This document shows, piece after piece, positions 1-5,831 of a stretch of 12,156 nucleotides of DNA; position 1 is the first letter of the stretch, and every line of letters starts with the position of its first letter. A model generated the notes under the pieces. It worked only from the letters and a program-made list of their open reading frames with translations, did no database searches and was not told the DNA's origin. This DNA comes from Omnitrophica WOR_2 bacterium RBG_13_41_10 (GTDB lineage: Bacteria; Omnitrophota; Gorgyraeia; Gygaellales; Profunditerraquicolaceae), in assembly GCA_001805465.1 (NCBI GenBank), contig MHGH01000003.1:33401-45556 (forward strand), in the 5' to 3' direction. The translations under genes and the position numbers were made by a program.

Positions 1-505
1 TAATGGCCTGGTTAATTTTTTCTATCATTCTTTCTTTAGTATATTCTCCGGCGATGGATAAAACGCGGCTAGAGATTTTTATTTTGAATTCGCTCAAAAA
101 CATCTTGCATATCGCACCCATTCCTACGGTTGCCGCTGTGCTTCTGGCTGAGGCACGTTCTAAAACTTCCCTGATATCGCTAAAGCCGTATTTTAATAAT
201 CCGGATAAATCCGCATGTCCCGGCCGGGGACAAGTTACTTTAGCTAATTTTTCAATACTAGAATCTTTATTCTTAATTAATAAAGCAATGGGGCTACCCA
301 GGCTTACCCCTTTTTTTAATCCAGAAAGGATCTGGGCTTTATCATTTTCTATCTGCATGCGCTTTCCGCGGCCAAAGCCGGATTGCCTACGCTTTAACTC
401 CTGATTTATTTTTTGCAGATCTAATTTTAATCCCGCGGGCATACCATCTAAAATTGCAAGTATTGCTTTTCCATGCGATTCACCTGCGGTCAATAATCTT
501 AACAT
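1..505 (-). CDS. aroC: Chorismate synthase, N-terminal part (cut by window edge)
   Basis: Chorismate synthase is the cytoplasmic, reduced-FMN-dependent last enzyme of the shikimate pathway, converting EPSP to chorismate. About 168 codons are present, reading MLRLLTAGESHGKAI at the N-terminus; the C-terminal half lies beyond the window. The GESHG signature with its conserved His is at residues 8-12, and the family stretch around RRQSGFGRGKRMQIE at about 40-54. The second signature is at about 117-133, reading ERASARSTAATVGMGAI; the more usual form is ASARETAARVA, so this copy is slightly divergent. The ATG is fixed by a strong upstream GGGAGGT (complement of 511-517) and the immediate GESHG context. 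It lies downstream of the nuclease gene on the same strand, separated by a 12-bp hairpin, so it probably has its own transcription start or is read through. Identity is secure from the motifs. Confidence 0.95.
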   Translation of the reverse strand, partial: MLRLLTAGESHGKAILAILDGMPAGLKLDLQKINQELKRRQSGFGRGKRMQIENDKAQILSGLKKGVSLGSPIALLIKNKDSSIEKLAKVTCPRPGHADLSGLLKYGFSDIREVLERASARSTAATVGMGAICKMFLSEFKIKISSRVLSIAGEYTKERMIEKINQAI

Positions 506-538
506 CTTAAACCTCCCTTGTTCATATAATACTGTTTA

Positions 539-571
539 CCCCGTTAGAAAACCCCGTCCTTTCTAACGGGG
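539..571 (-). terminator. 12-bp perfect hairpin after the nuclease gene
   Basis: CCCCGTTAGAAA (539-550) and TTTCTAACGGGG (560-571) are perfect inverted repeats with a 9-base loop, starting directly after the TAA (573-575) of the minus-strand nuclease gene. The position suits a transcription terminator or mRNA 3'-end stabiliser between this gene and aroC. There is no clear T-run after the stem on the minus strand, so it is not a textbook intrinsic terminator. The left-arm sequence CCCCGTTAGA recurs at 5789-5798 behind fic. Confidence 0.5.
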
Positions 572-572
572 T

Positions 573-1139
573 TTACTTCCAAAGGCCGCGCCGATTATTG
601 CGCGCCTCTTGGTATAATTTCAAAAAAAGGTCTGCGTATTTGACATTGGGAGCAATAGTCATCAAAGAGGCATACCCTTCTTCCACAATCTTGGCATTCA
701 CAAAAGTGCCGTCTTTTAAATATACGTATACCAATAACCTGTCGTATCTGTCGTGTTTATCTACATCGAATTCTAAACGCACACGCTGGCCTTCTACTAG
801 TTTCTTGGTAAAGGCATAAGCACGCATCCCTAATGCTTTGATGGTTTCAATGCCTTCTTGGCTCCTTTGGCTATCTTTATATAATTTATCGGATTCGTGT
901 ATTTCAGGCGTATCTATTCCTATAAGCCGCACACGTTCGTTATTCTCCAATACCAAGGTATCTCCATCGACTACCCTTCTTACTAATACGTTAGAATAAT
1001 CGTATTTCCCGCCAAAAGGAATACTAAATTTAGCCCTTCCTGAAGAATCCAAGCTAAAAGGAAGGCCACCGGCCCAAGAAAAATTAAGTGAAAATAACAC
1101 TATCAAGATACAATAGATGCCCGTAATTATTTTTTTCAC
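573..1139 (-). CDS. Exported thermonuclease-like (SNase fold) protein
   Basis: 188 aa. An N-terminal basic-hydrophobic stretch (MKKIITGIYCILIVLFSL, then SWAGG) looks like a signal peptide, so the protein is probably exported to the periplasm or outside. Residues 51-188 form a staphylococcal-nuclease domain, a Ca-dependent OB-fold endo/exonuclease in characterised members. Visible motifs are VVDGDT (56-61, metal-binding Asp), VRLIGIDTPE (70-79, with R71 and E79 matching catalytic R35 and E43 of the staphylococcal enzyme) and DRYDRLLVYVY (130-140, R134 matching R87). All three catalytic residues are therefore kept, and RRGLWK is a typical C-terminus. The start is GTG, preceded by AAAGGAG with a 10-base spacing. 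It follows the DUF3786 gene by 15 bp, so the two are probably co-transcribed. Role is inferred: nucleic-acid scavenging or turnover outside the cytoplasm. Confidence 0.9.
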   Translation of the reverse strand: MKKIITGIYCILIVLFSLNFSWAGGLPFSLDSSGRAKFSIPFGGKYDYSNVLVRRVVDGDTLVLENNERVRLIGIDTPEIHESDKLYKDSQRSQEGIETIKALGMRAYAFTKKLVEGQRVRLEFDVDKHDRYDRLLVYVYLKDGTFVNAKIVEEGYASLMTIAPNVKYADLFLKLYQEARNNRRGLWK

Positions 1140-1154
1140 TTTTTTAAAACTCCT

Positions 1155-1706
1155 TTATAATTGCGCGGCAATAAAACCCGCCAAAACTACAATATCTTCA
1201 GTGCAGAATATTTCAGTAATATTTTTATCAAAAAGTAAATTTGCTTCTGGCCCAAATTCTTCATCACCTTTCCAAAGAATTACCAGGGCTTTTACTCCTC
1301 TAAATAATTCCAGCGCTACCGCCGCATCCCCACGGCTAACCTTCTCTCCCGGTAGTCGTTTTAATGCTTCAAAAATAAATTCGGGGTTAGCGCCGTATTT
1401 TCTGATAATCGGCTCAATTGCCCTTTTTCTAAACGCAGGATAATAACCCTCTATGCCTGCTAATTCCCTAAAAGTAAGCCACTCGCCACTTGGCTGCGGC
1501 AACCCTTTGGATTTACTAGTGATATAATGCAAAATTAAAATTGCCGTAAAATCTTTTGCCGCAGTATTACAGGATAAAGACAGAACCTGGCGTTTCTCTA
1601 CATCTATAGTATACTCATCGCCTAAAAATTTAACAGAGATATTTTTAGGGGCGTCTATCTTAATCAAATCCTCCCAGGCCTTATTTATTGCAACCTCATA
1701 ACCCAT
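1155..1706 (-). CDS. DUF3786 family protein
   Basis: 183 aa, soluble, with no signal peptide or membrane segment. The segment WKGDEEFGPEANLLFD (145-160) followed by ITEIFCTEDIVVLAGFI near the C-terminus is the hallmark I associate with DUF3786, a family of unknown biochemical function seen mostly in anaerobes. The N-terminal half carries VLSLSC (41-46) and a central ILHYI segment, also typical. No catalytic motif that would justify a function is apparent. It is first in a two-gene unit with the exported nuclease (15-bp gap). It starts 171 bp from the divergent helicase gene, and the palindromic ATTATAAT at 1753-1760 could act as a -10 box in both directions. Its own ribosome site is weak (AAGGG about 13 bases upstream). 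The family call comes from recalled motifs rather than a search. Confidence 0.75.
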   Translation of the reverse strand: MGYEVAINKAWEDLIKIDAPKNISVKFLGDEYTIDVEKRQVLSLSCNTAAKDFTAILILHYITSKSKGLPQPSGEWLTFRELAGIEGYYPAFRKRAIEPIIRKYGANPEFIFEALKRLPGEKVSRGDAAVALELFRGVKALVILWKGDEEFGPEANLLFDKNITEIFCTEDIVVLAGFIAAQL

Positions 1707-1731
1707 AGTTTTTTATTTTACCCTTTTTAGA

Positions 1732-1760
1732 TGGATAAATCAACGATTTTAGATTATAAT
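1732..1760 (+). promoter_or_regulatory. Candidate sigma70-type promoter for the helicase gene
   Basis: TGGATA (1732-1737, 4/6 to the -35 consensus), a 17-base spacer and a perfect TATAAT (1755-1760). The predicted start at about 1767 is the first base of the left hairpin arm of the leader element, giving a leader of about 111 nt. ATTATAAT is its own reverse complement, so a divergent promoter for the DUF3786 gene could share this -10. Confidence 0.5.
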
Positions 1761-1766
1761 AAGTGA

Positions 1767-1852
1767 GTGCACGACTTACGGAACGAAGTGAGCGTAAGTC
1801 GTATGCACGAACTTATCCCCCCTTCCTGCATTCTGCAAGAATGCAGGGGGAT
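1767..1852 (+). promoter_or_regulatory. Two-hairpin 5' leader element, copy 1 (upstream of helicase)
   Basis: Hairpin 1 has left arm GTGCACGACTTACG (1767-1780), a 12-base loop, and right arm 1793-1808. The right arm is a perfect complement apart from an extra TA (1802-1803). The linker CGAACTTATCC follows, then hairpin 2, whose core arms are CCTGCATTC (1825-1833) and GAATGCAGG (1839-1847), extended by ATCCC/GGGAT with a bulge. The same layout occurs before the membrane-protein gene at 6127-6217. A 5'-UTR regulatory RNA or a promoter-bearing repeat are the main readings. There is no T-run after either hairpin. Confidence 0.6.
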
Positions 1853-1877
1853 TAATTCTAAGTTATCTGCTCATTAA

Positions 1878-3746
1878 ATGCTCTACGACCGTTTTCAAGA
1901 AGAGGCAATTAATTACATCAACCAAGGGCTTTCCGTAGTGGTCTCAGCACCCACCGGAGCAGGCAAAACCGCTATCGCTGAATATGTTATAGAAACCTGC
2001 TTGAAAAAACAAGCCGGAGTAATCTACACCGCTCCTATCAAAGCCCTCTCCAACCAAAAATTCCGCGATTTCCAGAATGAGTTGGGTTCAAACATCGGTA
2101 TCTTAACCGGCGATGTATCTTTAAATGCAGATGCTCCGGTTTTGATTATGACTACGGAGATCTTTCGCAACAAAGTTCTGGATGAACCGGAAAGTTTAAA
2201 AAGATATCACTGGGTTATTTTTGATGAAGTCCATTATATAGATAACCCTGAACGCGGGACAGTCTGGGAGGAATCGCTAATATTCCTGCCTAAACATATG
2301 CAGATCCTGGCACTTTCCGCTACTATACCTAATATAGACGAGTTAGCCAGTTGGATAGAATCCATACATAAAAAACCCATAAAAACCGTGATTGAAGATA
2401 AAAGGCCGGTGCCTTTGCATTTTCTTTTCCAGTGCCAAAATGAGATTACCGATAAATTAAGAAAATATAACCGGCCTCATCCTAATAAATTGAGCACACT
2501 CATTAATTATCTACGGGAAAAAGAAGGCCTGCCTTGCATATATTTTGTCTTTGGCAGAAGAAAGGCTGAAGATTTGGCATTTGAATTATACAGTTATAAT
2601 TTTTTAGACAGCCGCGAAAAAATACAGATTACCGAATTATGTAATTCTTTACTAGAACGCTTTGAACTAAAAACAGAAAGATCCGCCCAACAATTGTACC
2701 CTTTGATCCAACGCGGGGTGGCTTATCATCATGCCGGAATGCTGCCTACTCTAAAAGAGGTGATCGAGCGATTATTTACCAGCCGTTTGTTAAAAGTTAT
2801 TTTTACCACCGAAACTTTTGCTTTAGGGATAAATATGCCCAGCCGCTCGGTTATCTTCGATGACTTAAGGAAATTCTACGGCCGCTATGTGCGAACCCTA
2901 AAAACCCGGGATTTCTACCAGATGGCTGGCCGGGCCGGTAGGCGCGGAATAGATAAAGAAGGCTTTGTCTATTCTAGGATTAATCCCAATAGAATAAATT
3001 TAGAGGATGTAAAACGCATTATTTACGGAAAGCCCGAAGAGGTAAGGAGCCAGCTAAATACTTCCTATGCTACTATCCTTAATCTTTATGAAAAATATAA
3101 AGAAGAACTTTTTAAGATTTACCCCTTATCCCTACATTATTTTCAGTCCCGTAAAAATGAGCAAAAAAGAGCGCTACAATTACTGGAAGCGAAATTATCT
3201 TTGCTGAAAGAATTAGGGTACATTAAAAATGGCGCTTTGACCGATAAAGGCCGCTTTGCTAAAAATGTCTACGGTTATGAATTAATTTTATCCGAGCTTT
3301 ATGATGAAAGCATACTGGAGCAGCTGGATGAGTTTGGGCTTGGGGTCTTGGCAGCGGCAGTAGTCTTTGAGCCAAGGAAAAATCAGCGCATGCTGGGCTT
3401 ATCTAAGGCCTCCCGTAAAATCAGGCGCGCCTGCGAAGAAACCTATATAACTATAAAACAAAAAGAAACTAAATATAAAATATTCAATTTTAGTAAACAA
3501 CCTTATTTTCATTTAAGTAACACCATGGAATGTTGGCTGCGCGGAACGAGTTTTGAGAAAATCCTGCAATATACTGATAGTGACGAAGGTGAAGTAATAC
3601 GCTATTTTCGTATGTCAGTGCAGATATTAAGAGAAATCTATAATGCCCCGGTTACTTCTTCTATCTTGAGGGAAAGAATTAGAGAAACTATTCGTGTAAT
3701 TAACCGCGATATCGTCGATGCGGAAAAACAGTTACGCGAAGGCTAA
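1878..3746 (+). CDS. Ski2-like DEVH-box RNA helicase
   Basis: 622 aa superfamily 2 helicase, predicted ATP-dependent RNA unwinding in RNA turnover or ribosome maturation, cytoplasmic. Motif I is APTGAGKT (24-31), Ia TAPIKALSNQK (51-61), II DEVH (116-119), III SAT (147-149), the TTETFALGINMPSR block (310-323) and motif VI QMAGRAGRRG (348-357). The C-terminus carries DSDEGEVIRYFRMSVQILREI, resembling the DSHCT domain of Ski2/Mtr4 proteins. It is shorter than eukaryotic Ski2/Mtr4 (about 1000 aa or more) and lacks their arch insertion. TAA lies directly before the ATG in frame, so translation cannot start further upstream. No Shine-Dalgarno is visible between leader hairpin 2 and the ATG, which is unusual here and may mean structure-dependent initiation. 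The stop codon falls in the outer end of a palindromic repeat (3744-3762). Confidence 0.93.
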   Translation: MLYDRFQEEAINYINQGLSVVVSAPTGAGKTAIAEYVIETCLKKQAGVIYTAPIKALSNQKFRDFQNELGSNIGILTGDVSLNADAPVLIMTTEIFRNKVLDEPESLKRYHWVIFDEVHYIDNPERGTVWEESLIFLPKHMQILALSATIPNIDELASWIESIHKKPIKTVIEDKRPVPLHFLFQCQNEITDKLRKYNRPHPNKLSTLINYLREKEGLPCIYFVFGRRKAEDLAFELYSYNFLDSREKIQITELCNSLLERFELKTERSAQQLYPLIQRGVAYHHAGMLPTLKEVIERLFTSRLLKVIFTTETFALGINMPSRSVIFDDLRKFYGRYVRTLKTRDFYQMAGRAGRRGIDKEGFVYSRINPNRINLEDVKRIIYGKPEEVRSQLNTSYATILNLYEKYKEELFKIYPLSLHYFQSRKNEQKRALQLLEAKLSLLKELGYIKNGALTDKGRFAKNVYGYELILSELYDESILEQLDEFGLGVLAAAVVFEPRKNQRMLGLSKASRKIRRACEETYITIKQKETKYKIFNFSKQPYFHLSNTMECWLRGTSFEKILQYTDSDEGEVIRYFRMSVQILREIYNAPVTSSILRERIRETIRVINRDIVDAEKQLREG

Positions 3747-3972
3747 TTTAGCGGGGCCTGCCGCAGAAGGCGGCACACCGGCCCATCCGATAGGGCCGAG
3801 TGTTGTCTTGGTTTGTTTCTCACAGCACCGCTCGATTTTCCCCACCGTGAAAAATCTCGCTTCGTGAATCTCACTCGCTCTCACCTAACTTCTATGCTAG
3901 CTGGTAAACCTTGGCCGCTCGCATCTCAAAAGATGCTGTTCGAAACCAAACCAAGACAGCCGGCAGACCAAT
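3744..3972. repeat. Long imperfect palindromic element, left copy
   Basis: Gene-free stretch after the helicase. Its outer end TAATTTAGCGGGGCCTGCC (3744-3762) is an inverted copy (18/19) of the outer end of the element at 5829-6066. Inside are two short GC-rich hairpins (TGCCGC/GCGGCA, 3759-3775; CGGCCC/GGGCCG, 3779-3798). A large stem follows: TGTCTTGGTTTG (3804-3815) pairs perfectly with 3947-3958 and continues as TTTC..ACAGCA against 3934-3945, enclosing about 105 nt. The right boundary is uncertain; 3947-3972 only partly resembles the other copy's end. An ORF across it lacks a ribosome site and is treated as spurious. It could be a MITE-like element, a structured RNA or both. Confidence 0.55.
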
Positions 3973-4132
3973 CATCAGGACATTGTGAACGTAATGCAAC
4001 ATTCGAGTGGGAATTAGTGGCGAATTTATCTTAAATTCTCACACTTGTCAAGAATAGGGTGTGTGATAATAAAGTAGCCATATTAGTAACTAGCATATTA
4101 TTAGTGCAATAAAAAAAATCCATATCTCACCC
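3973..4132. other. Gene-free stretch with minor hairpins
   Basis: No credible gene. GTGGGAATT at about 4008 can pair with AATTCTCAC at about 4034 (one G-T pair), and CACAC/GTGTG flank a short loop just after. CGAATTTATC at 4021-4030 matches the linker of the two leader elements, but no TA-bulged hairpin precedes it, so this is not counted as a third copy. Confidence 0.4.
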
Positions 4133-4153
4133 TGTGGATAACTCTGTGGATAA
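4133..4153 (+). promoter_or_regulatory. Two tandem DnaA-box-like 9-mers
   Basis: TGTGGATAA occurs at 4133-4141 and again at 4145-4153, 12 bp apart. It is the exact reverse complement of the classical DnaA box TTATCCACA. Strongly A/T-rich sequence and the phased repeats at 4198-4323 follow. Two perfect boxes plus an AT-rich, iteron-like tract is origin-like architecture. No initiator or dnaA/dnaN gene is present in the window, so a DnaA-responsive control site or an origin remnant are equally open. Confidence 0.55.
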
Positions 4154-4197
4154 TTATTATATACACAAGGTTGTATTTTAGTTCTATTAATAGATAT

Positions 4198-4240
4198 ATT
4201 TAAATACTAGTTAAATACTAATAAATACTAAAATAGTATT
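4198..4240 (+). repeat. 43-bp direct repeat, copy 1 (phased TAAATACTA 9-mers)
   Basis: Identical over 43 bp to 4281-4323. It contains TAAATACTA at 4201, 4212 and 4222 (11- and 10-bp spacing, one helical turn) and ends in an inverted half-site: AATACTA, three bases, TAGTATT (4224-4240). This suits a regulator binding several times on one DNA face. GTAAAA lies at 4262-4267, close to the position of the -10 after copy 2, suggesting that a promoter-operator unit was duplicated. Confidence 0.8.
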
Positions 4241-4280
4241 AGAAATAGAGCATTTTCTATGGTAAAACTCAATAATTTAA

Positions 4281-4323
4281 ATTTAAATACTAGTTAAATA
4301 CTAATAAATACTAAAATAGTATT
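4281..4323 (+). repeat. 43-bp direct repeat, copy 2 (operator-like, abuts fic promoter)
   Basis: Exact second copy, offset 83 bp, with TAAATACTA at 4284, 4295 and 4305 and the inverted site ending at 4323-4324. Its last base is the first base of the TTGACA -35 box of fic, so a bound protein would sit on or next to RNA polymerase. The likely reading is an operator; the candidate regulator is Fic itself, through its C-terminal helix-turn-helix region (inference). Confidence 0.8.
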
Positions 4324-4350
4324 TGACATTTTTAAAAAATGAAGTAAAAT
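4323..4350 (+). promoter_or_regulatory. Sigma70-type promoter of fic
   Basis: TTGACA (4323-4328, perfect -35), a 16-base spacer and TAAAAT (4345-4350, 5/6 to the -10). The predicted start near 4357 gives a leader of about 45 nt. The -35 overlaps the end of the second 43-bp repeat. Confidence 0.7.
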
Positions 4351-4400
4351 AGGAAAGTGTTAGGGGAAAGAAATTATCTAATACAAAAGAGAGGGTAATT

Positions 4401-5744
4401 ATGAAGTTACCAGAAAAAGCGCCAGATTGGTTTCCGATTATAAAAGATAATTTTGTGAGTTTAATTTCTAGCAAAGATTTTCAATCATTTAATGAATTTA
4501 TCAGCACCACTGATCAACATGGAGACTATTTATATTGGGATACATTCAAACATTTGAAAATACCAGAAGGCATAACTCCTGAATTAGCTTGGAGTTATCT
4601 AAAAATGACAAGGCAATCCAAGACTGTTAAAACTAAGTTAATTAGCAAGGATTCAGGTTTATTTAGGTATTGGAGTACCGATGTAATCCTAAGGAACCTT
4701 TCAGAAATAGATAAATATATTGGTGGGCAGATTTTGGTAGATAATGAAGCGCCGTTTAATAAGCCCGAGCATAAAAGGTTTTTGATTAATTCGTTAATGG
4801 AAGAGGCAATTGCTTCTAGTCAACTTGAAGGGGCATCAACTACGAGAATAGTCGCTAAAGAAATGTTAAGGACATCCAGAAAACCAGAAAATCACGCTGA
4901 ACAAATGATATATAATAATTATCAAACAATTCTAAAAATAAAAGATTTCATTAATAAGCCTTTAAGCGACCAAATGCTTCTAGAATTGCATAACTCAATG
5001 ACAGTGGGCACATTAGAAAAGTCCGATTGGAGTGGGCGTTTTCGGACTTTAACAGATGAGCCAATTATTGTAGGAGATGAAGAAGGAACTTTATATACCC
5101 CTCCTCCACCTGAAAAGATCGCGGATATGTTAAAGATACTTTATGATTATGCTAATACAGACGAGACATCAAGATTTGTTCATCCTGTAATAAAAGCAAT
5201 AAATTTACATTTTTACCTTGCCTACATTCATCCTTTTAATGATGGCAATGGAAGAACGGCTCGGGCTTTATTTTATTGGTATATGCTTAGTAAAAAATAT
5301 TGGATGATGGAATACCTAACAATCTCGCGCATATTCATTAAAGCTCCAGCCCAATATAAGCGCGCATTTTTATATACAGAAATGGATGATTTAGACCTCA
5401 CATACTTTATTTCTTTTAATATCAAAGTTATAATTATGGCAATTAAAATATTGGTGGAGTATATTCGTAATAAACAGAAAGGGGTTGTAGGAATAGGCTA
5501 TCATTTAAAGAAATATCCTGAGTTGAATGAAAGGCAAAGAGACTTATTAAGACATGCTATTGATAATCCTGATAGCCAATATACAATAGAAGCACATCAA
5601 ACAATTAATAGCGTGACTTATGAAACAGCAAGAAAAGACTTGGCATATATCCAAAACAAGGGTCTTTTTAATAGAGTCAAAAAAGGAAGAAAATTTTATT
5701 TTATTCCATCCAAGAACCTAATTAAAATTTTAAAATCCAATTAG
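4401..5744 (+). CDS. fic: Class II Fic protein (AMPylase-type) with C-terminal winged helix
   Basis: 447 aa, cytoplasmic. The Fic core HPFNDGNGRTAR (277-288) is complete: catalytic H277, D281, the GNGR phosphate-binding loop and R288. Family members usually transfer AMP from ATP to protein Ser/Thr/Tyr hydroxyls. The inhibitory-helix motif S-x-x-x-E-G is at 139-144 (SSQLEG, E143 expected to block productive ATP binding). It lies N-terminal to the core, which makes this a self-inhibited class II Fic rather than a toxin with a separate antitoxin. Residues about 374-440 (LNERQRDLL, then TYETARKDLAYI and KGRKFYFIP) look like a winged helix that could bind DNA. GAGGGT 5-10 bases upstream supports the ATG. 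Codon use is visibly more A/T-rich than in neighbouring genes. The gene stands alone between two palindromic repeats, consistent with acquisition. The target is unknown. Confidence 0.93.
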   Translation: MKLPEKAPDWFPIIKDNFVSLISSKDFQSFNEFISTTDQHGDYLYWDTFKHLKIPEGITPELAWSYLKMTRQSKTVKTKLISKDSGLFRYWSTDVILRNLSEIDKYIGGQILVDNEAPFNKPEHKRFLINSLMEEAIASSQLEGASTTRIVAKEMLRTSRKPENHAEQMIYNNYQTILKIKDFINKPLSDQMLLELHNSMTVGTLEKSDWSGRFRTLTDEPIIVGDEEGTLYTPPPPEKIADMLKILYDYANTDETSRFVHPVIKAINLHFYLAYIHPFNDGNGRTARALFYWYMLSKKYWMMEYLTISRIFIKAPAQYKRAFLYTEMDDLDLTYFISFNIKVIIMAIKILVEYIRNKQKGVVGIGYHLKKYPELNERQRDLLRHAIDNPDSQYTIEAHQTINSVTYETARKDLAYIQNKGLFNRVKKGRKFYFIPSKNLIKILKSN

Positions 5745-5784
5745 ATTTCTATTCGTCTCTTTTAGTTCATCACGCATAAATTAA

Positions 5785-5831
5785 AAATCCCCGTTAGATT
5801 TCCCCAATAGAAATAGGGATGTTTATTTTTT
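5785..5831 (+). terminator. Possible terminator after fic
   Basis: Forty bases after the fic stop, ATCCC (5787-5791) can pair with GGGAT (5816-5820), and a T-rich tail (GTTTATTTTTT) follows. The stem is short and the loop long, so it is weak. CCCCGTTAGA at 5789 also occurs in the hairpin at 539-571, suggesting a degenerate copy of the same terminator type. Confidence 0.35.

Noticed and set aside
1117..1443. Plus-strand ORF opposite the DUF3786 and nuclease genes
   Set aside because: Antisense shadow of two minus-strand genes with clear family motifs and tight operon spacing.
1767..1852. Integron attC site
   Set aside because: A bulged hairpin is suggestive, but the required RYYYAAC/GTTRRRY core sites are missing and there is no integrase in the window.
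3813..4034. 73-codon plus-strand ORF after the helicase
   Set aside because: It runs through the large stem-loop of the palindromic repeat, has no ribosome site, and its translation resembles no protein I recognise.
4021..4060. Third copy of the two-hairpin leader
   Set aside because: The linker CGAATTTATC is present, but there is no -10 box, no TA-bulged hairpin 1 and no gene start at the expected distance.
3744..4130. tRNA or other classical RNA gene
   Set aside because: GC-rich hairpins are present, but no cloverleaf with T-loop (GTTCRANNC) and anticodon arm, and no tmRNA, RNase P or SRP signature could be found by eye.
4198..4323. CRISPR array
   Set aside because: There are only two copies of the 43-bp unit, the single spacer is A/T-rich like the surroundings, the unit is itself made of 9-mer iterons, and there are no cas genes.
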